From the NCBI GenBank assembly GCA_963711455.1, contig CAVQEH010000013.1, forward strand, positions 1-64,000: DNA of 64,000 bases. Direction: 5' to 3'. The notes beneath the pieces were generated by a model. The model was not told where the DNA came from, made no database searches, and saw only the letters and a program-made list of their open reading frames with translations. Shown piece after piece: positions 37,452-46,664 of the stretch; within the stretch, counting starts at the first letter, position 1, and every line of letters begins with the position of its first letter. The position numbers were made by a program, and so were the translations under genes. Source of the DNA: DATFVA01 sp963711455. GTDB lineage: Bacteria > Bacteroidota > Ignavibacteria > Ignavibacteriales > Ignavibacteriaceae.

Positions 37452-38597
37452 ATGAAAAAATCGTTACTGATTACTTTAGGGACTATATTGTTGTCATCAT
37501 TCTCAACTACCATTGCACAGGTGGTGGATGACTTTTACCCTGTGAATGAAAATTATGCAACAGGTTATTATGATGGAAACGGGAAACACGACGGGGATAT
37601 AGATCTCACTTACCCGAACGTAGGCTGGGCTGTATTTGATATCAGCTCTCTTCCTGCAGGTATACAAATACAATCGATAAAGTTCTATGGTTACATTATT
37701 AATGCCAGCTTTCCGAAATGGAGCTCAACACCAATGGGAATTGTAAACCCTATTGTGGATCCCGGAACCGAAATATACACCCAGATATTAACCGGTTATG
37801 ACCAGAATACGGCATATATTTATCAGGATGATTGGTCGACCTTTACTTTTGGTTGGTACAACTGGGATATGGGCAATGGTGCTGTGCCCGATTTCCAGGC
37901 AGCAGTAAATTCATCGCAGGGATGGTTTGCAATAGGATTCATAGTAAGAGATTTTAGTGCCGGTAATTTTCTTATCGTTGCCGGTCATACCGGTATCAAT
38001 CCTCCTTATCTCGAGGTAACTTACCAGGCAACACCTGTAGAGCTTACATCTTTTAATGCCGGGGTAAATGGAAACCAAATCTCTTTAAAATGGCAGACAG
38101 CCACTGAAACAAACAACAAAGGATTTGAAGTGGAGAGAAGAGCTCTAAATCTCTCCGAAGGATGGGAGAATATTGGATTTGTAAAGGGGAGCGGGACAAC
38201 TACTGTACCGAAGCTGTATTCATTTACAGATAATAGTTTATTACCGGGAAAATATTCATACCGGTTGAAGCAGATTGATTTTGACGGGACATCGGCATAT
38301 TCCAAAGAAGTTGAGGTTGATGTTAAAGTTCCATCGACATTTTCACTGCTGCAAAATTATCCCAACCCGTTTAATCCGGCAACGAATATTGAATATCAAA
38401 TTCCGGATAGAGAATTTGTAACATTAAAAATATATGATGTTTTAGGCAATGAAGTTGCAGCACTGGTAAATGAAGAAAAACCTGCTGGTAATTACGCAGT
38501 TAAATTCAATGGTATTAATCTTTCAAGTGGAGTTTATTTCTATCGACTAAAAGCGGGAAGTTATACCAGTACAAAGAAATTAATATTGATGAAATAG
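37452..38597 (+). CDS. Secreted protein with T9SS sorting domain
   Basis: 381 residues: signal peptide (MKKSLLITLGTILLSSFSTTIAQ), an N-terminal beta-sandwich-like region of about 170 residues, then a fibronectin-like part (ELTSFNAGVNGNQISLKWQTATETNNKGFEVERR). It ends with the T9SS module (LLQNYPNPFNPATNIEY ... KKLILMK). AGGAGGGTG directly precedes the ATG. The FN3-like part is shared with the 30819 gene. The substrate or ligand is unknown. Confidence 0.85.
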   Translation: MKKSLLITLGTILLSSFSTTIAQVVDDFYPVNENYATGYYDGNGKHDGDIDLTYPNVGWAVFDISSLPAGIQIQSIKFYGYIINASFPKWSSTPMGIVNPIVDPGTEIYTQILTGYDQNTAYIYQDDWSTFTFGWYNWDMGNGAVPDFQAAVNSSQGWFAIGFIVRDFSAGNFLIVAGHTGINPPYLEVTYQATPVELTSFNAGVNGNQISLKWQTATETNNKGFEVERRALNLSEGWENIGFVKGSGTTTVPKLYSFTDNSLLPGKYSYRLKQIDFDGTSAYSKEVEVDVKVPSTFSLLQNYPNPFNPATNIEYQIPDREFVTLKIYDVLGNEVAALVNEEKPAGNYAVKFNGINLSSGVYFYRLKAGSYTSTKKLILMK

Positions 38598-39007
38598 GAA
38601 TCGCTGTAAATAATTATCGATTATAGATTGGGAATTTTTTTTCGGCTTTAGCCGCAGTGGGTTTTATGTGGCTTTCCGAGGATTCCTTTGGAAAAGCCCC
38701 ACTCATTATATTCTCTCACCCATTTGCTGAAGCAAACGGTAATACGGTGTGAAGGGAGTATAAGTTTTATCCAACCATACCTGCACCCGGAATAACCGCT
38801 GTCCATACATTCATACAAACCCACGGTTTACATTCACCTGCTTCCTGTTGCCTTATTAAATTAATTGAAGTATCTTAAACAATAAATACTTAACGGTGAT
38901 ACGCTTTCACGGGCGATGTGGATTATATTCTTCTGTAAGGGTCCCGCGAAATTACTGATAAATCCCTTTTCAATCTTATTCAAATAAAGATTACTAAAGG
39001 AGGTCAA
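38598..39007. other. Intergenic region with stem-loops and one repeat copy
   Basis: 410 bases without a gene. It contains an imperfect stem-loop between 38667 and 38702 (GTGGCTTTCC against GGAAAAGCCCCAC), a small CGGC-TTTA-GCCG hairpin at 38643-38654, and at 38896-38947 the first copy of the GTGA...CGCTTTCACGGG element. No T-run makes a terminator. The promoter for the 39008 gene must be here. Confidence 0.5.
38896..38947 (+). repeat. CGCTTTCACGGG...TAAGGGTCCCGC element, copy A
   Basis: Conserved ends GTGATACGCTTTCACGGG and CTGTAAGGGTCCCGC with a variable middle. The same architecture reappears at 39660-39712. Copy A is 60 bp upstream of the 39008 start codon. The first arm can fold as a small GTGA/TCAC hairpin; the CGGG can also pair with the distal CCCG. 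Confidence 0.65.
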
Positions 39008-39550
39008 ATGCAGACGTTGTCTAAAAAGGTTGTTGTTTTTTTTGTTTTGTTTTATCTACTATCCTCATTTAATTTCACTTACTCTCAAAAAAAAGAAGAA
39101 ACAACCGATGAAAATTTCTATTGGTGTACTCTGGGTATCGGTACGGGCGCAGGTTTGGAGAGCAGCAGTTTACCGGTTGCATTTAATTTAAATCTCACCT
39201 ACAGGCATATAAGAAATATGTTCTCTTTCAGAATTGCAACTACAAGTAAAATTTTGGGTTCAGACCTGAACGACTATGGATTACTTTACGGATATACAAT
39301 AACCACCTCTGCTTTCTTTTCATCTCTCGGAGCAGGTGTCGCAATAGTGTCGGGAACTTTACGGGGAGGATTGTTCAGTAATGATAAAAACAAAAGTATT
39401 GGTCCAACAATAGGATTACCGCTTGAGGCACAATTATTCTGGCATCCGTCTTCAGCATTCGGGCTGGGTTTGTATTTTTTTGCAGATATAAATCCTGAAA
39501 AGACATTTGATGGTGTAACATTAAGTATTCAATTTGGTAAACTTAGATAA
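39008..39550 (+). CDS. Probable outer membrane beta-barrel protein of unknown function
   Basis: 180 residues: signal peptide (VVVFFVLFYLLSSFNFTYSQ), then alternating hydrophobic/glycine strands ending in aromatic residues (GLGLYFFADIN...VTLSIQFGKLR). That is typical of small outer membrane barrels. AAAGGAGG precedes the start codon. No family is recognised. A repeat element sits on each side of the gene (38896 and 39660). Confidence 0.72.
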   Translation: MQTLSKKVVVFFVLFYLLSSFNFTYSQKKEETTDENFYWCTLGIGTGAGLESSSLPVAFNLNLTYRHIRNMFSFRIATTSKILGSDLNDYGLLYGYTITTSAFFSSLGAGVAIVSGTLRGGLFSNDKNKSIGPTIGLPLEAQLFWHPSSAFGLGLYFFADINPEKTFDGVTLSIQFGKLR

Positions 39551-39659
39551 GACAAGAGTTAAAGCCGGTGAGCAGACCAGGTGACACTGACCGCATTAAA
39601 GATTTTTATTGCCTGTTTATACGAATTGCTTTAAGTTAGCCAAAGACAAATATTAATCT

Positions 39660-39712
39660 GTGAAGCGCTTTCACGGGGTATTGTTGTTGATGTGCTTATG
39701 TAAGGGTCCCGC
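39660..39712 (+). repeat. CGCTTTCACGGG...TAAGGGTCCCGC element, copy B
   Basis: Copy B reads GTGAAGCGCTTTCACGGGG ... ATGTAAGGGTCCCGC. The first arm is a near palindrome, GTGAA-GCGCT-TTCAC. It lies about 50 bp upstream of the decayed OLD nuclease start. The spacing between conserved ends matches copy A within one base while the middle is unrelated. Confidence 0.65.
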
Positions 39713-39761
39713 TAAAGTTTTTTCATTGTATTATAGAATTTAATGAAGCAAAGGTAAAATC

Positions 39762-41965
39762 ATGCAAAATTGCTTTTGTAGAAATTCAGAATTTCAGAAA
39801 ACTAAAATCCTGTAAAATAGAAATTGCACCCAAAGAAACAATACTTGTGGGTGCCAACAATAGCGGTAAAACTTCTGCAATCGACGCTTTAATTCTGTTT
39901 CTTAAAAAAAATCGACGCAAAGAAATTTCCACAATGGATTTTACCTTAAGTAATTGGATCCAAATTAATAAAATTGGGTTAAAGTGGGTTGAAGAGGAAA
40001 TCACAAAAAATCTGATCTTAATTTTGAACAATGGCTCCCATTTTTACCATCGATTGATATTTGGTTGAACGTGCGTGAACAAGACATTCACCATGTTGTA
40101 ACACTATTACCAACTTTAGACTGGACACCTGAACAGTTACTAGGTATTCGACTAATATTTGCACCTAAAGATCTAGAAAAACTTTATAAGGAATTTAAAA
40201 CTTCTTATAAAAACGTACGTCTGATAGAGAAGTCAGCATCTTCTTCAAATAATTAGAGCTGAAATTATGGCCGAATTCTATGCAAGATTTTTTGGGGAAA
40301 GAATAAAAAGCATTTTGAAGTTAAAACCTATATTCTAGATTCGCAAAAGTGTTGTGAACCTGAGAATGGAGTTGCTAAACCACAGTCACTCCCTAATAAT
40401 AGTGAAGAACTAAAAAAAGATCCAATTGAAGAAATTTTCAAAATTGAAATTATCAGTGCACAAAGAGGTTTTTCAGATCCTAAAACTGAAGATGAATATC
40501 AGAGCGGCTTTCCTAGTTTGACTGCTCAACTTCGTCAATACTTTAATAAACATTTAGATCCGACTGAATCTCCTGATGTCAGTGATATTGAGGCTTTACA
40601 AGCGATTGAAGCTGCAAATACAATATTTGAAGGAAAATTAAAAACCAGTTTTAAATCTGCTATTAGTGAACTCGAAGGATTAAATTATCCAGGTTTTAGT
40701 GATCCTCAAATTACTCTTACAAGCAAAATTAACGCTATTGATAGTCTCGACAATAAGACTGCAGTACAATTCAGTGTTATACGAGAAAATGAAGATGGAA
40801 TTGTCCTTGTCTTACCAGAACAATACAATGGTTTAGGTTATCAAAATCTAATTTCTATGGTCTTTAGGTTAATTCGCTTTAGAGATGAATGATGCGTAGT
40901 AGGAAAAGCAAGTAAAAGCAAAACCGATGATAACATTATCATTGAACCACTTCATATTGTTCTTATAGAAGAACCTGAAGCTCATCTACATGCACAAGTT
41001 CAGCAGGTTTTTATAAAAAAAGCTTATCAAGTATTACGGAAAAATGAAAAACTTAAAGATGATTCACTTTATACCCAATTGATAGTTAGTACACATTCTT
41101 CTTATATTGCACATGAGCTCGATTTTACCTGTTTACGATATTTTAGGCGTGAACCAGCAAAGGAAAAAGGAAAAATTCCCTTAGCGACAGTTGAAAATCT
41201 ATCTAAAACATTTGGGGAAGAAACTGACACATCCAGATTTGCTGCACGATACATTAGATCAACAGATTGTGATCTTTTCTTTGCAGATGCAGCGATATTA
41301 GTTGAGGGTTCAGCCGAAAGAATGCTCGTCCCTCATTTCATAAGATATCATTTTCCACGAGCTTAGACCAAAGCTATATTTCTATTCTTGAAATTGGTGG
41401 AAGCCATGCTCACAGACTAAAGCCTTTACTTAAAACACTTGGAATAATTTCCCTGATTATTACTGATTTGGATTCAATTGGAGAAACCGATTCAGCAAAA
41501 GTGTTTCCCGAACGCAATAAAAGGTATCGATCTGGGAATACAACGCTTAACAGCATGGATCCCCCCAAAAAATTTTAGATGACACTGAATTGTCGGGCTA
41601 TTAAGAAACAAACTAAGAATAAGTTAATTAGAATTGCATATCAATGTCCTATAAAACTTAAATATAAAATTGAATTAGATGAAGAAGAAGCGATTCCTTA
41701 CACGTTTGAAGATTCGTTAGCATTGACAAATATAGATTTATTTAGAGGCTATGACCATCCAAAAGCTCTCCTCAAAAAAATTAAGGAATCTCTCAATAAA
41801 GAAACATTACAAGAATCAAATAAAGAATGTATAATAAAATTAACTGAGGCTAATTCGAATAAAGCTGAGATGCTTTGGAATTGCTTTATCTGACTGATCC
41901 TAGTGAGTTAAACCCGCACTTTATATTTATAAGGATTAGAATGGCTTGAATCCAAAATTAGCTGA
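39762..41965 (+). pseudogene. Decayed class-2 OLD-family ATP-dependent nuclease (GajA-like)
   Basis: Conceptual repair gives a protein of about 730 residues. The N-terminal ABC-type ATPase has KIAFVEIQNFRKLKSCKIEI and Walker A VGANNSGKTS. Further on are IEIISAQRGF, the signature/Walker B region VLIEEPEAHLHAQVQ, and STHSSYIAHEL. A TOPRIM domain follows with ILVEGSAERMLVPHF and LIITDLDSIG. It is broken by an inserted base just after the ATG (39765), frame changes near 40010, 40250, 40304, 41365, 41875 and 41930, and stops at 40890 and 41576. Its end overlaps the helicase pseudogene by 20 bp. OLD plus UvrD is the Gabija-type defence arrangement; this copy cannot make full-length protein. Confidence 0.85.
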
Positions 41966-43922
41966 ATTGGAAAAGGATTTTTTAGATATTGAGATAAAGG
42001 ACAATAAATTGTCTGATTCTAAATTAGAGAAAGTAGATGGCCTGTATAGATTCAACAGCATAATTGATTTAGCCAATCCGAAAAGCTTTTTTCTATATGC
42101 TGGGGCTGGGTCTGGGAAAACAAAGTCACTTATTGAAGCCATGGTAACGTTACGCCGAGAAGTTGGACAAGATTTTCGTCTTAGCTCTCGCAAAATTGCA
42201 GTCATCACATATACTAATGCAGCATGTGATGAAATAAAGCATAGAATTGACTACGATTCTATTTTTATTGTTTCAACGATTCACAGCTTTGCATGGACAT
42301 TGATCCAATCATTTCAAAACGATATACGTGATGTGGGTAAAAAATAATTTAATAAATGAGATAAATAACCTCAGCGAGCAGCAAAAGAAAGGCAGAGAAG
42401 GAACAAAAGCTTATTTTGAACGTACAGTTCAAATTGAATCCAAGCAAGAATAGATTAAATAATCTTAATGAAATTAAGTCTTTTATGTATAATCCTAATG
42501 GTGAAAATATTGGAGAGCTCTCTAAACTCATAGTGAAGTTATTGGAATTGCTGCCGACTTTATAAACAACAAACCACTAATGCAGAAAATGTTCATTAGT
42601 AAGTATCCATTTTTACTGATTGATGAAACACAGGATACTCAAAAAGATTTGATAGATGCGTTTTTGAAAAGTTCAAATAAAATATTCGCAAAAATTTAGT
42701 CTTAACTTTATTTGGAGACACAATGCAACGCATTTATTAGATGGTAAAATAGGATTAGAAAGTGCAATTCCAAATGATGATATGGGAAGAAGCCTGAGAT
42801 TAATATCAATTATAGATGCCCGAAACGTATTGTTAAATTATTAATAAAATTAGGTCAGCATGTCGATCACCACATTCAGGAAGCAAGAAAAGATGCGCCT
42901 GAGGGATTTGTACGATTGTTTTTGAGTTCAAGAAAATGATTTGATTAATAAGAGAAATATTGAAAATACAATAGCTGATAGAATGGCTGAAATTACCTCC
43001 GATATAGAATGGTCTAGGGAAAATCAACAAATAAAAACACTAACACTTGAACATCATATGGCAGCGAAAGGCGAGGAGGCTTTAATGATTTTTTTGAACC
43101 TCTTTACCAAATTTCAAATTACAAAACAGAATTGCTGGATGGGACGCTGAGTGGCATCTCATTTCATCTAAGTAAAGATACTTCCTTTAGTAAAGTCATT
43201 ATAAGCGGGAAAGAGATTTTACAGTAGCACAATGAGTTAAACATTCTCCTCTAATATTTCATAGAATTTACTAAAGAAAAGGATGGATTTCCTTTAGAAA
43301 GAATTGAATAAAGTCAAACGAAGCTGTACAAATATCTATACCTATGTGGAAGGATGGTAAGGATCACTATTGATTGAAATATTAATAAATATTGAAAAAT
43401 TAGATTTATTTGAATATTCCAGAAATTTTTTCTCCAATTATTAGCTCGTAAAATAGCTGAAGAAAAAAATGAATTTGTAGAACTTAACTGACAATCCGAT
43501 AATAATTCAAAGAAATTGATGCTTGGAACAAAGCTCTCTCTGTACCATTTAGTCAATTTGAATCCTATGTGAAATATATTTCTGATCAATCCGACCTTCG
43601 GCACACACCAAGGAATAAAGGGACTTGCAATTTCCACGAGTAATGGTAATAATAGATGATAATGAAGCTCGTGGTTTTATGTTTAGTTATGATAAATTAT
43701 TTGGGGCAAAAACTCTCTCCTTTAATCGATAGAAAGAATGAAGAAGAAGGAAAAGAAACAGCTATCGATCGAACAAGGCGCTTGTTTTATGTAACATGTA
43801 GTAGAACTCAAAGCAGTTTAGCAATTGTTTTATATACAAATGAAAAATATAAAGTTATGGAATCCGTGAAAGAACTAAATTGGTTTGATTCAAATGAAAT
43901 TATTGAAATTAATTACAACTAG
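41946..43922 (+). pseudogene. Decayed UvrD/Rep-like helicase (GajB-like)
   Basis: Fragments in changing frames together carry the SF1A helicase motifs: FFLYAGAGSGKTKSLIEA (I), AVITYTNAACDEIKHRI (Ia), FLLIDETQDTQKDL (II), LTLFGDTMQRI (III), INYRCPKRIVKLL (IV), GTHQGIKGLEF (V) and RRLFYVTCSR (VI), all recoverable by reading across frames. At least eight frameshifts or stops interrupt about 658 codons. The start would be a TTG at 41946, overlapping the OLD gene. It would have unwound DNA as partner of the OLD nuclease. All motifs are still recognisable, so decay is relatively recent. Confidence 0.85.
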
Positions 43923-43942
43923 GAAGAACTTATGATCCTGAA

Positions 43943-44090
43943 ATGACAGAAATTGAAATAAATTATTTATTCATTGATGGTGGTCGTCTACGTGTTATTT
44001 TAGCCGATTACTCAGAAAAGTTTTTTAAATAAACTATGCAATTGATTTTGAATATAATAAACTAAGCGATGAATTTTAAAATTTATTTAC
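43943..44090 (+). pseudogene. Fragment of an NYN-domain (PIN-like) nuclease gene
   Basis: The ATG at 43943 opens NYLFIDGGRLRVILADYSEKFF, then stops at 44032. One base further the frame continues as AIDFEYNKLSDEF and, after another shift, KIY..YD. This order (FIDGG..L near the start, then IDF.Y.KL, then YYD) is how NYN-domain RNases of the LabA/DUF88 type begin. The remainder is missing before the esterase gene at 44245; bases 44091-44244 show nothing else. It follows the decayed helicase by 20 bp, so it was probably the third gene of that operon. Confidence 0.5.
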
Positions 44091-44244
44091 TATGATATAA
44101 AATTTAAGGATTATTTGTTTATTCGGCCATTTTACCGCCATTCCACCAATTTAATATTCCTTCATTTTTATTTAATAAGTTTTTAATTAGAATTAGGTTC
44201 ATAAAAAGTATTGTTTGTCTTTTGTATAAATTCCCGGAGTTAAG

Positions 44245-45132
44245 ATGTTAAAAATACTATTTGCTACTGCCGTACTTTTTTTATTCTGTTCAATAACGTT
44301 TGCACAGGAGCAATCGAAAGAATTATTATACAGAACGGAAACGAAAGTTATCCATTCAAACATCGTCGGGGACGATTTTGAAATTCACGTCTCACTGCCT
44401 GTAGATTACTACCGGAGCGATACAACACATTACCCCGTTCTTTTCAGCACAGATGCAAACCAGTTTTTCGGAATGTTAAGCGACCTTGTTTATCAATTAA
44501 GCTTTCCGGATAAAGATATTCCAAAGCTGGTGGTTGTCGGTATCGGGTACAAAATAAAAGGACTTGAGGAATGGGCTGCCAAGCGCAACAGGGACCTGCT
44601 TCCCACAAGCGATACAACAGCAGATAAGGAATGGGATAAAATGATTTCACAGTTCAGCGGCAGGAATGATATTGTCTCCCGGTCGGGCGGTGCACCAAAG
44701 TTCCTTCAATTTATCCGCGAAGAGCTTATTCCTTATATCGAAGCCAACTATCGTGTAAAGCGTAAAGACAGGGCATTGGTTGGCTATTCATACGGCGGGT
44801 TGTTTACGCTGTACGCACTCTTTACAAACCCGGAAATATTTCAAAGATACTATTCCGGCAGTGCAGATATGGAATGGGATAACCAGTTTATTTTTAAATA
44901 TGAAAAGAAATATGTAATCACTCATATGGATTTACCGGTAAGATTATTTATGAGCTTCGGCAGCGAGGAAGGCAATCAATCCATTGCAGATATGTACGCA
45001 TTAGCGGCTGACCTCGTTTCACGCAACTACAAAAACCTTAAGCTGGAAACAAAGCTGTTTGACGGTGAAACACTCTCCACCTGTTTAGCTCCCGGTTTAT
45101 CGAAAGCTTTAAAAGTGCTATACGGGAAATGA
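44245..45132 (+). CDS. Secreted alpha/beta-hydrolase esterase (IroE/BesA-like), copy 1
   Basis: 295 residues: signal peptide (MLKILFATAVLFLFCSITFAQ) and an esterase-D-like hydrolase domain with nucleophile serine in VGYSYGGLFTLYAL. The C-terminal position where relatives have the catalytic histidine (GETH) reads GETLST, so the His is replaced by Leu. Enzymes of this family hydrolyse siderophore or other esters in the periplasm; activity here is doubtful. It is the first gene of a 2,368-bp unit that is duplicated in tandem. The second copy lacks its start. Confidence 0.85.
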   Translation: MLKILFATAVLFLFCSITFAQEQSKELLYRTETKVIHSNIVGDDFEIHVSLPVDYYRSDTTHYPVLFSTDANQFFGMLSDLVYQLSFPDKDIPKLVVVGIGYKIKGLEEWAAKRNRDLLPTSDTTADKEWDKMISQFSGRNDIVSRSGGAPKFLQFIREELIPYIEANYRVKRKDRALVGYSYGGLFTLYALFTNPEIFQRYYSGSADMEWDNQFIFKYEKKYVITHMDLPVRLFMSFGSEEGNQSIADMYALAADLVSRNYKNLKLETKLFDGETLSTCLAPGLSKALKVLYGK

Positions 45133-45164
45133 ATTTCGCCGTGTAATAAAATTATAAAGAAGAA

Positions 45165-45197
45165 AAAGCGGGGAGCTGCATTCCCGCAGCTTATTTC
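45165..45197 (+). terminator. Hairpin after esterase copy 1
   Basis: GCGGG (45168-45172) pairs with CCCGC (45183-45187), preceded by an A-run and followed by AGCTTATTTC. An alternative AGCTGC/GCAGCT pairing overlaps. The remaining space to 45464 holds an inverted repeat AAAATGTACCTG (45223) / CAGGTACATTTT (45320) with 85 bases between and no gene. The same structures are repeated 2,368 bp further on (hairpin 47533-47565). Confidence 0.55.
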
Positions 45198-45464
45198 AGC
45201 AGAACCATCTCTCTTACCTGTGAAAATGTACCTGCAGTTCAACCAAAAAAAAGTTTGATTTATTAAAAAAATAATTTGTATTTTCAACTTCATTTTAGAC
45301 CTAAGTGATAAGCTCAATACAGGTACATTTTTCATAAGCTGAAATTTTATAACAAGAGAAAAACGACAAAACATTATCCCCGTTCTTAATTTGTTTTTCA
45401 ATGAGATATATGAACAAACTATTATTGAATCACCTGATTAATCACAATTAGAAAGGTCTGTATT

Positions 45465-45662
45465 ATGAAATGGTTACAAGGAAAGAAAACCTACATTATG
45501 GCGGTAATAATCGGTGTTTATAATTTGGGTTTATTATTCGGATGGTGGACTGCAGACAACCAGGCTGTCTTAACCATTAATACTATTCTCGGCGCCCTCG
45601 GACTTGGAAGTCTTAGAGCCGGTGTTACCACGGCAGCAAAAAGTTCAAAAGAAGCGGCATAA
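45465..45662 (+). CDS. Small holin-like membrane protein, copy 1
   Basis: 65 residues with an initial KGKKTYIMAVIIGVYNLGLLFGWW helix and a second helix ...VLTINTILGALGLGSLRAGV, ending in a short charged tail. This layout is common in small phage-related holin-like proteins (KKTYI...GW...ILGALGL..LRAGV). An AGAAAGGT ribosome binding site is present. Function by similarity of layout only; its neighbour is an AAA+ ATPase of the contractile-injection type. Confidence 0.65.
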   Translation: MKWLQGKKTYIMAVIIGVYNLGLLFGWWTADNQAVLTINTILGALGLGSLRAGVTTAAKSSKEAA

Positions 45663-45914
45663 TTTTTAAGAAAACTTTTTTTCTGTTCAGCCTGCGGTGC
45701 TAGTTCTGTAAAGCAAAACGAAACCTGCTGATTTGCCGGATTAAAAAAACAAATTAGAAAAAGGCATAGGTAAACTATGAAAGGAGGATTATATTCAAAA
45801 AGAAAGTGAGATTCAGACATATTCACTTTTTGAAATTCACAATAAGCGAAATGAATAGAACAGAAATCTACAGCAATGAAAATAATGACAAAGTTAAACA
45901 AGGAGATGTAAGAT

Positions 45915-46664
45915 ATGGATGCAAAACAGGCAGGTAAAAAAATAAAACCGGCGCATAGCTGGAAAGATTTTAATTTTTCAAAAAGCCGCACTAAAGAACT
46001 GAAAGAAATCGCATCTAAAATTTTCGATGAAAGAAAATTGATTGCCGGAACTAAAAACAGGGTCCGCAGACAAAGCAGTCATATTTTATTATTCACCGGA
46101 CCGGGCGGTTCGGGTAAGACACTTGCAGCCGAAGTGATTGCAAATGAACTCAATAAAGATATTTACAGGATAGATCTTAGCCGGGTTGTCAGCAAGTATA
46201 TCGGTGAAACGGAAAAAAATCTTGATAAAATTTTTAAGAGTGCAGAAAGGGGAGATTACATTTTGTTCTTTGATGAAGCTGATGCGTTATTCGGAAAGCG
46301 GAGTGAAGTAAAGGACAGTCACGACAGGTATGCAAATATAGAGACGGGTTATCTTCTGCAGAGAATAGAATCTTACAAAAGCCTGGTGATAGTATCGTCT
46401 GATATGAAAGCCGCTTTGGATGATGCTTTCATACGTCGTTTACATTTTATTGTACATTTCCCTCCAAAAGAAAAACGAGCTTCCACTTTAAATAAGAAGT
46501 CAAAAGACAAAACTGAAAAAGCACAGGAGGAAATACTTTCAGTATATAAAAAGAGGTTTGAATCTCTTAAGAAAGCAAAGAAGAAAGCAATCGGTAAGTA
46601 TGACGCTATTATCAGGAAATACGATAGGCTGATTAACACGTACTTTTTTTATTCTGTTCAATAA
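45915..46664 (+). CDS. AAA+ ATPase of contractile injection system type, copy 1
   Basis: 249 residues. Walker A is GPGGSGKT; the second region reads YRIDLSRVVSKYIGETEKNLDKIF, Walker B is ILFFDEADALFGKRSEVKDSHDRYANIE, and the sensor part is RRLHFIVHFPPKEKR. These phrases are those of the AAA+ ATPase encoded in extracellular contractile injection (eCIS/Afp/PVC) clusters, here without the long N-terminal region. A lysine-rich coiled tail follows. The last seven residues (YFFYSVQ) derive from the duplication junction; in copy 2 the protein stops after INT. AAGGAGATG precedes the start. No structural eCIS genes are in the window. Confidence 0.82.
   Translation: MDAKQAGKKIKPAHSWKDFNFSKSRTKELKEIASKIFDERKLIAGTKNRVRRQSSHILLFTGPGGSGKTLAAEVIANELNKDIYRIDLSRVVSKYIGETEKNLDKIFKSAERGDYILFFDEADALFGKRSEVKDSHDRYANIETGYLLQRIESYKSLVIVSSDMKAALDDAFIRRLHFIVHFPPKEKRASTLNKKSKDKTEKAQEEILSVYKKRFESLKKAKKKAIGKYDAIIRKYDRLINTYFFYSVQ

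Larger units (their letters stand above)
44271..46638 (+). repeat. 2,368-bp tandem duplication, copy 1
   Basis: The unit runs from codon 9-10 of the esterase through a 65-residue membrane protein to the last codons of the AAA+ ATPase. Copy 2 follows immediately at 46639. Both ends share the four bases CGTA (44271, 46639, 49007), which suggests microhomology joining. I count about 21 substitutions and no indel between the copies (about 99% identity). Confidence 0.92.

Noticed and set aside
39660..39674. LacI-type operator GTGAAGCGCTTTCAC
   Set aside because: Odd-length symmetry and recurrence as part of a longer element make a simple LacI operator doubtful; no LacI regulator is nearby.
40890..40892. 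In-frame TGA in the OLD gene as a possible selenocysteine codon
   Set aside because: The gene has many other stops and shifts, and the family has a Trp-Met phrase here, so TGA is one more lesion.
45781..45859. Strong AAAGGAGG followed by an ATT and 21 open codons, repeated in the second copy
   Set aside because: ATT starts are very rare and the peptide is tiny; more likely a chance Shine-Dalgarno-like sequence.
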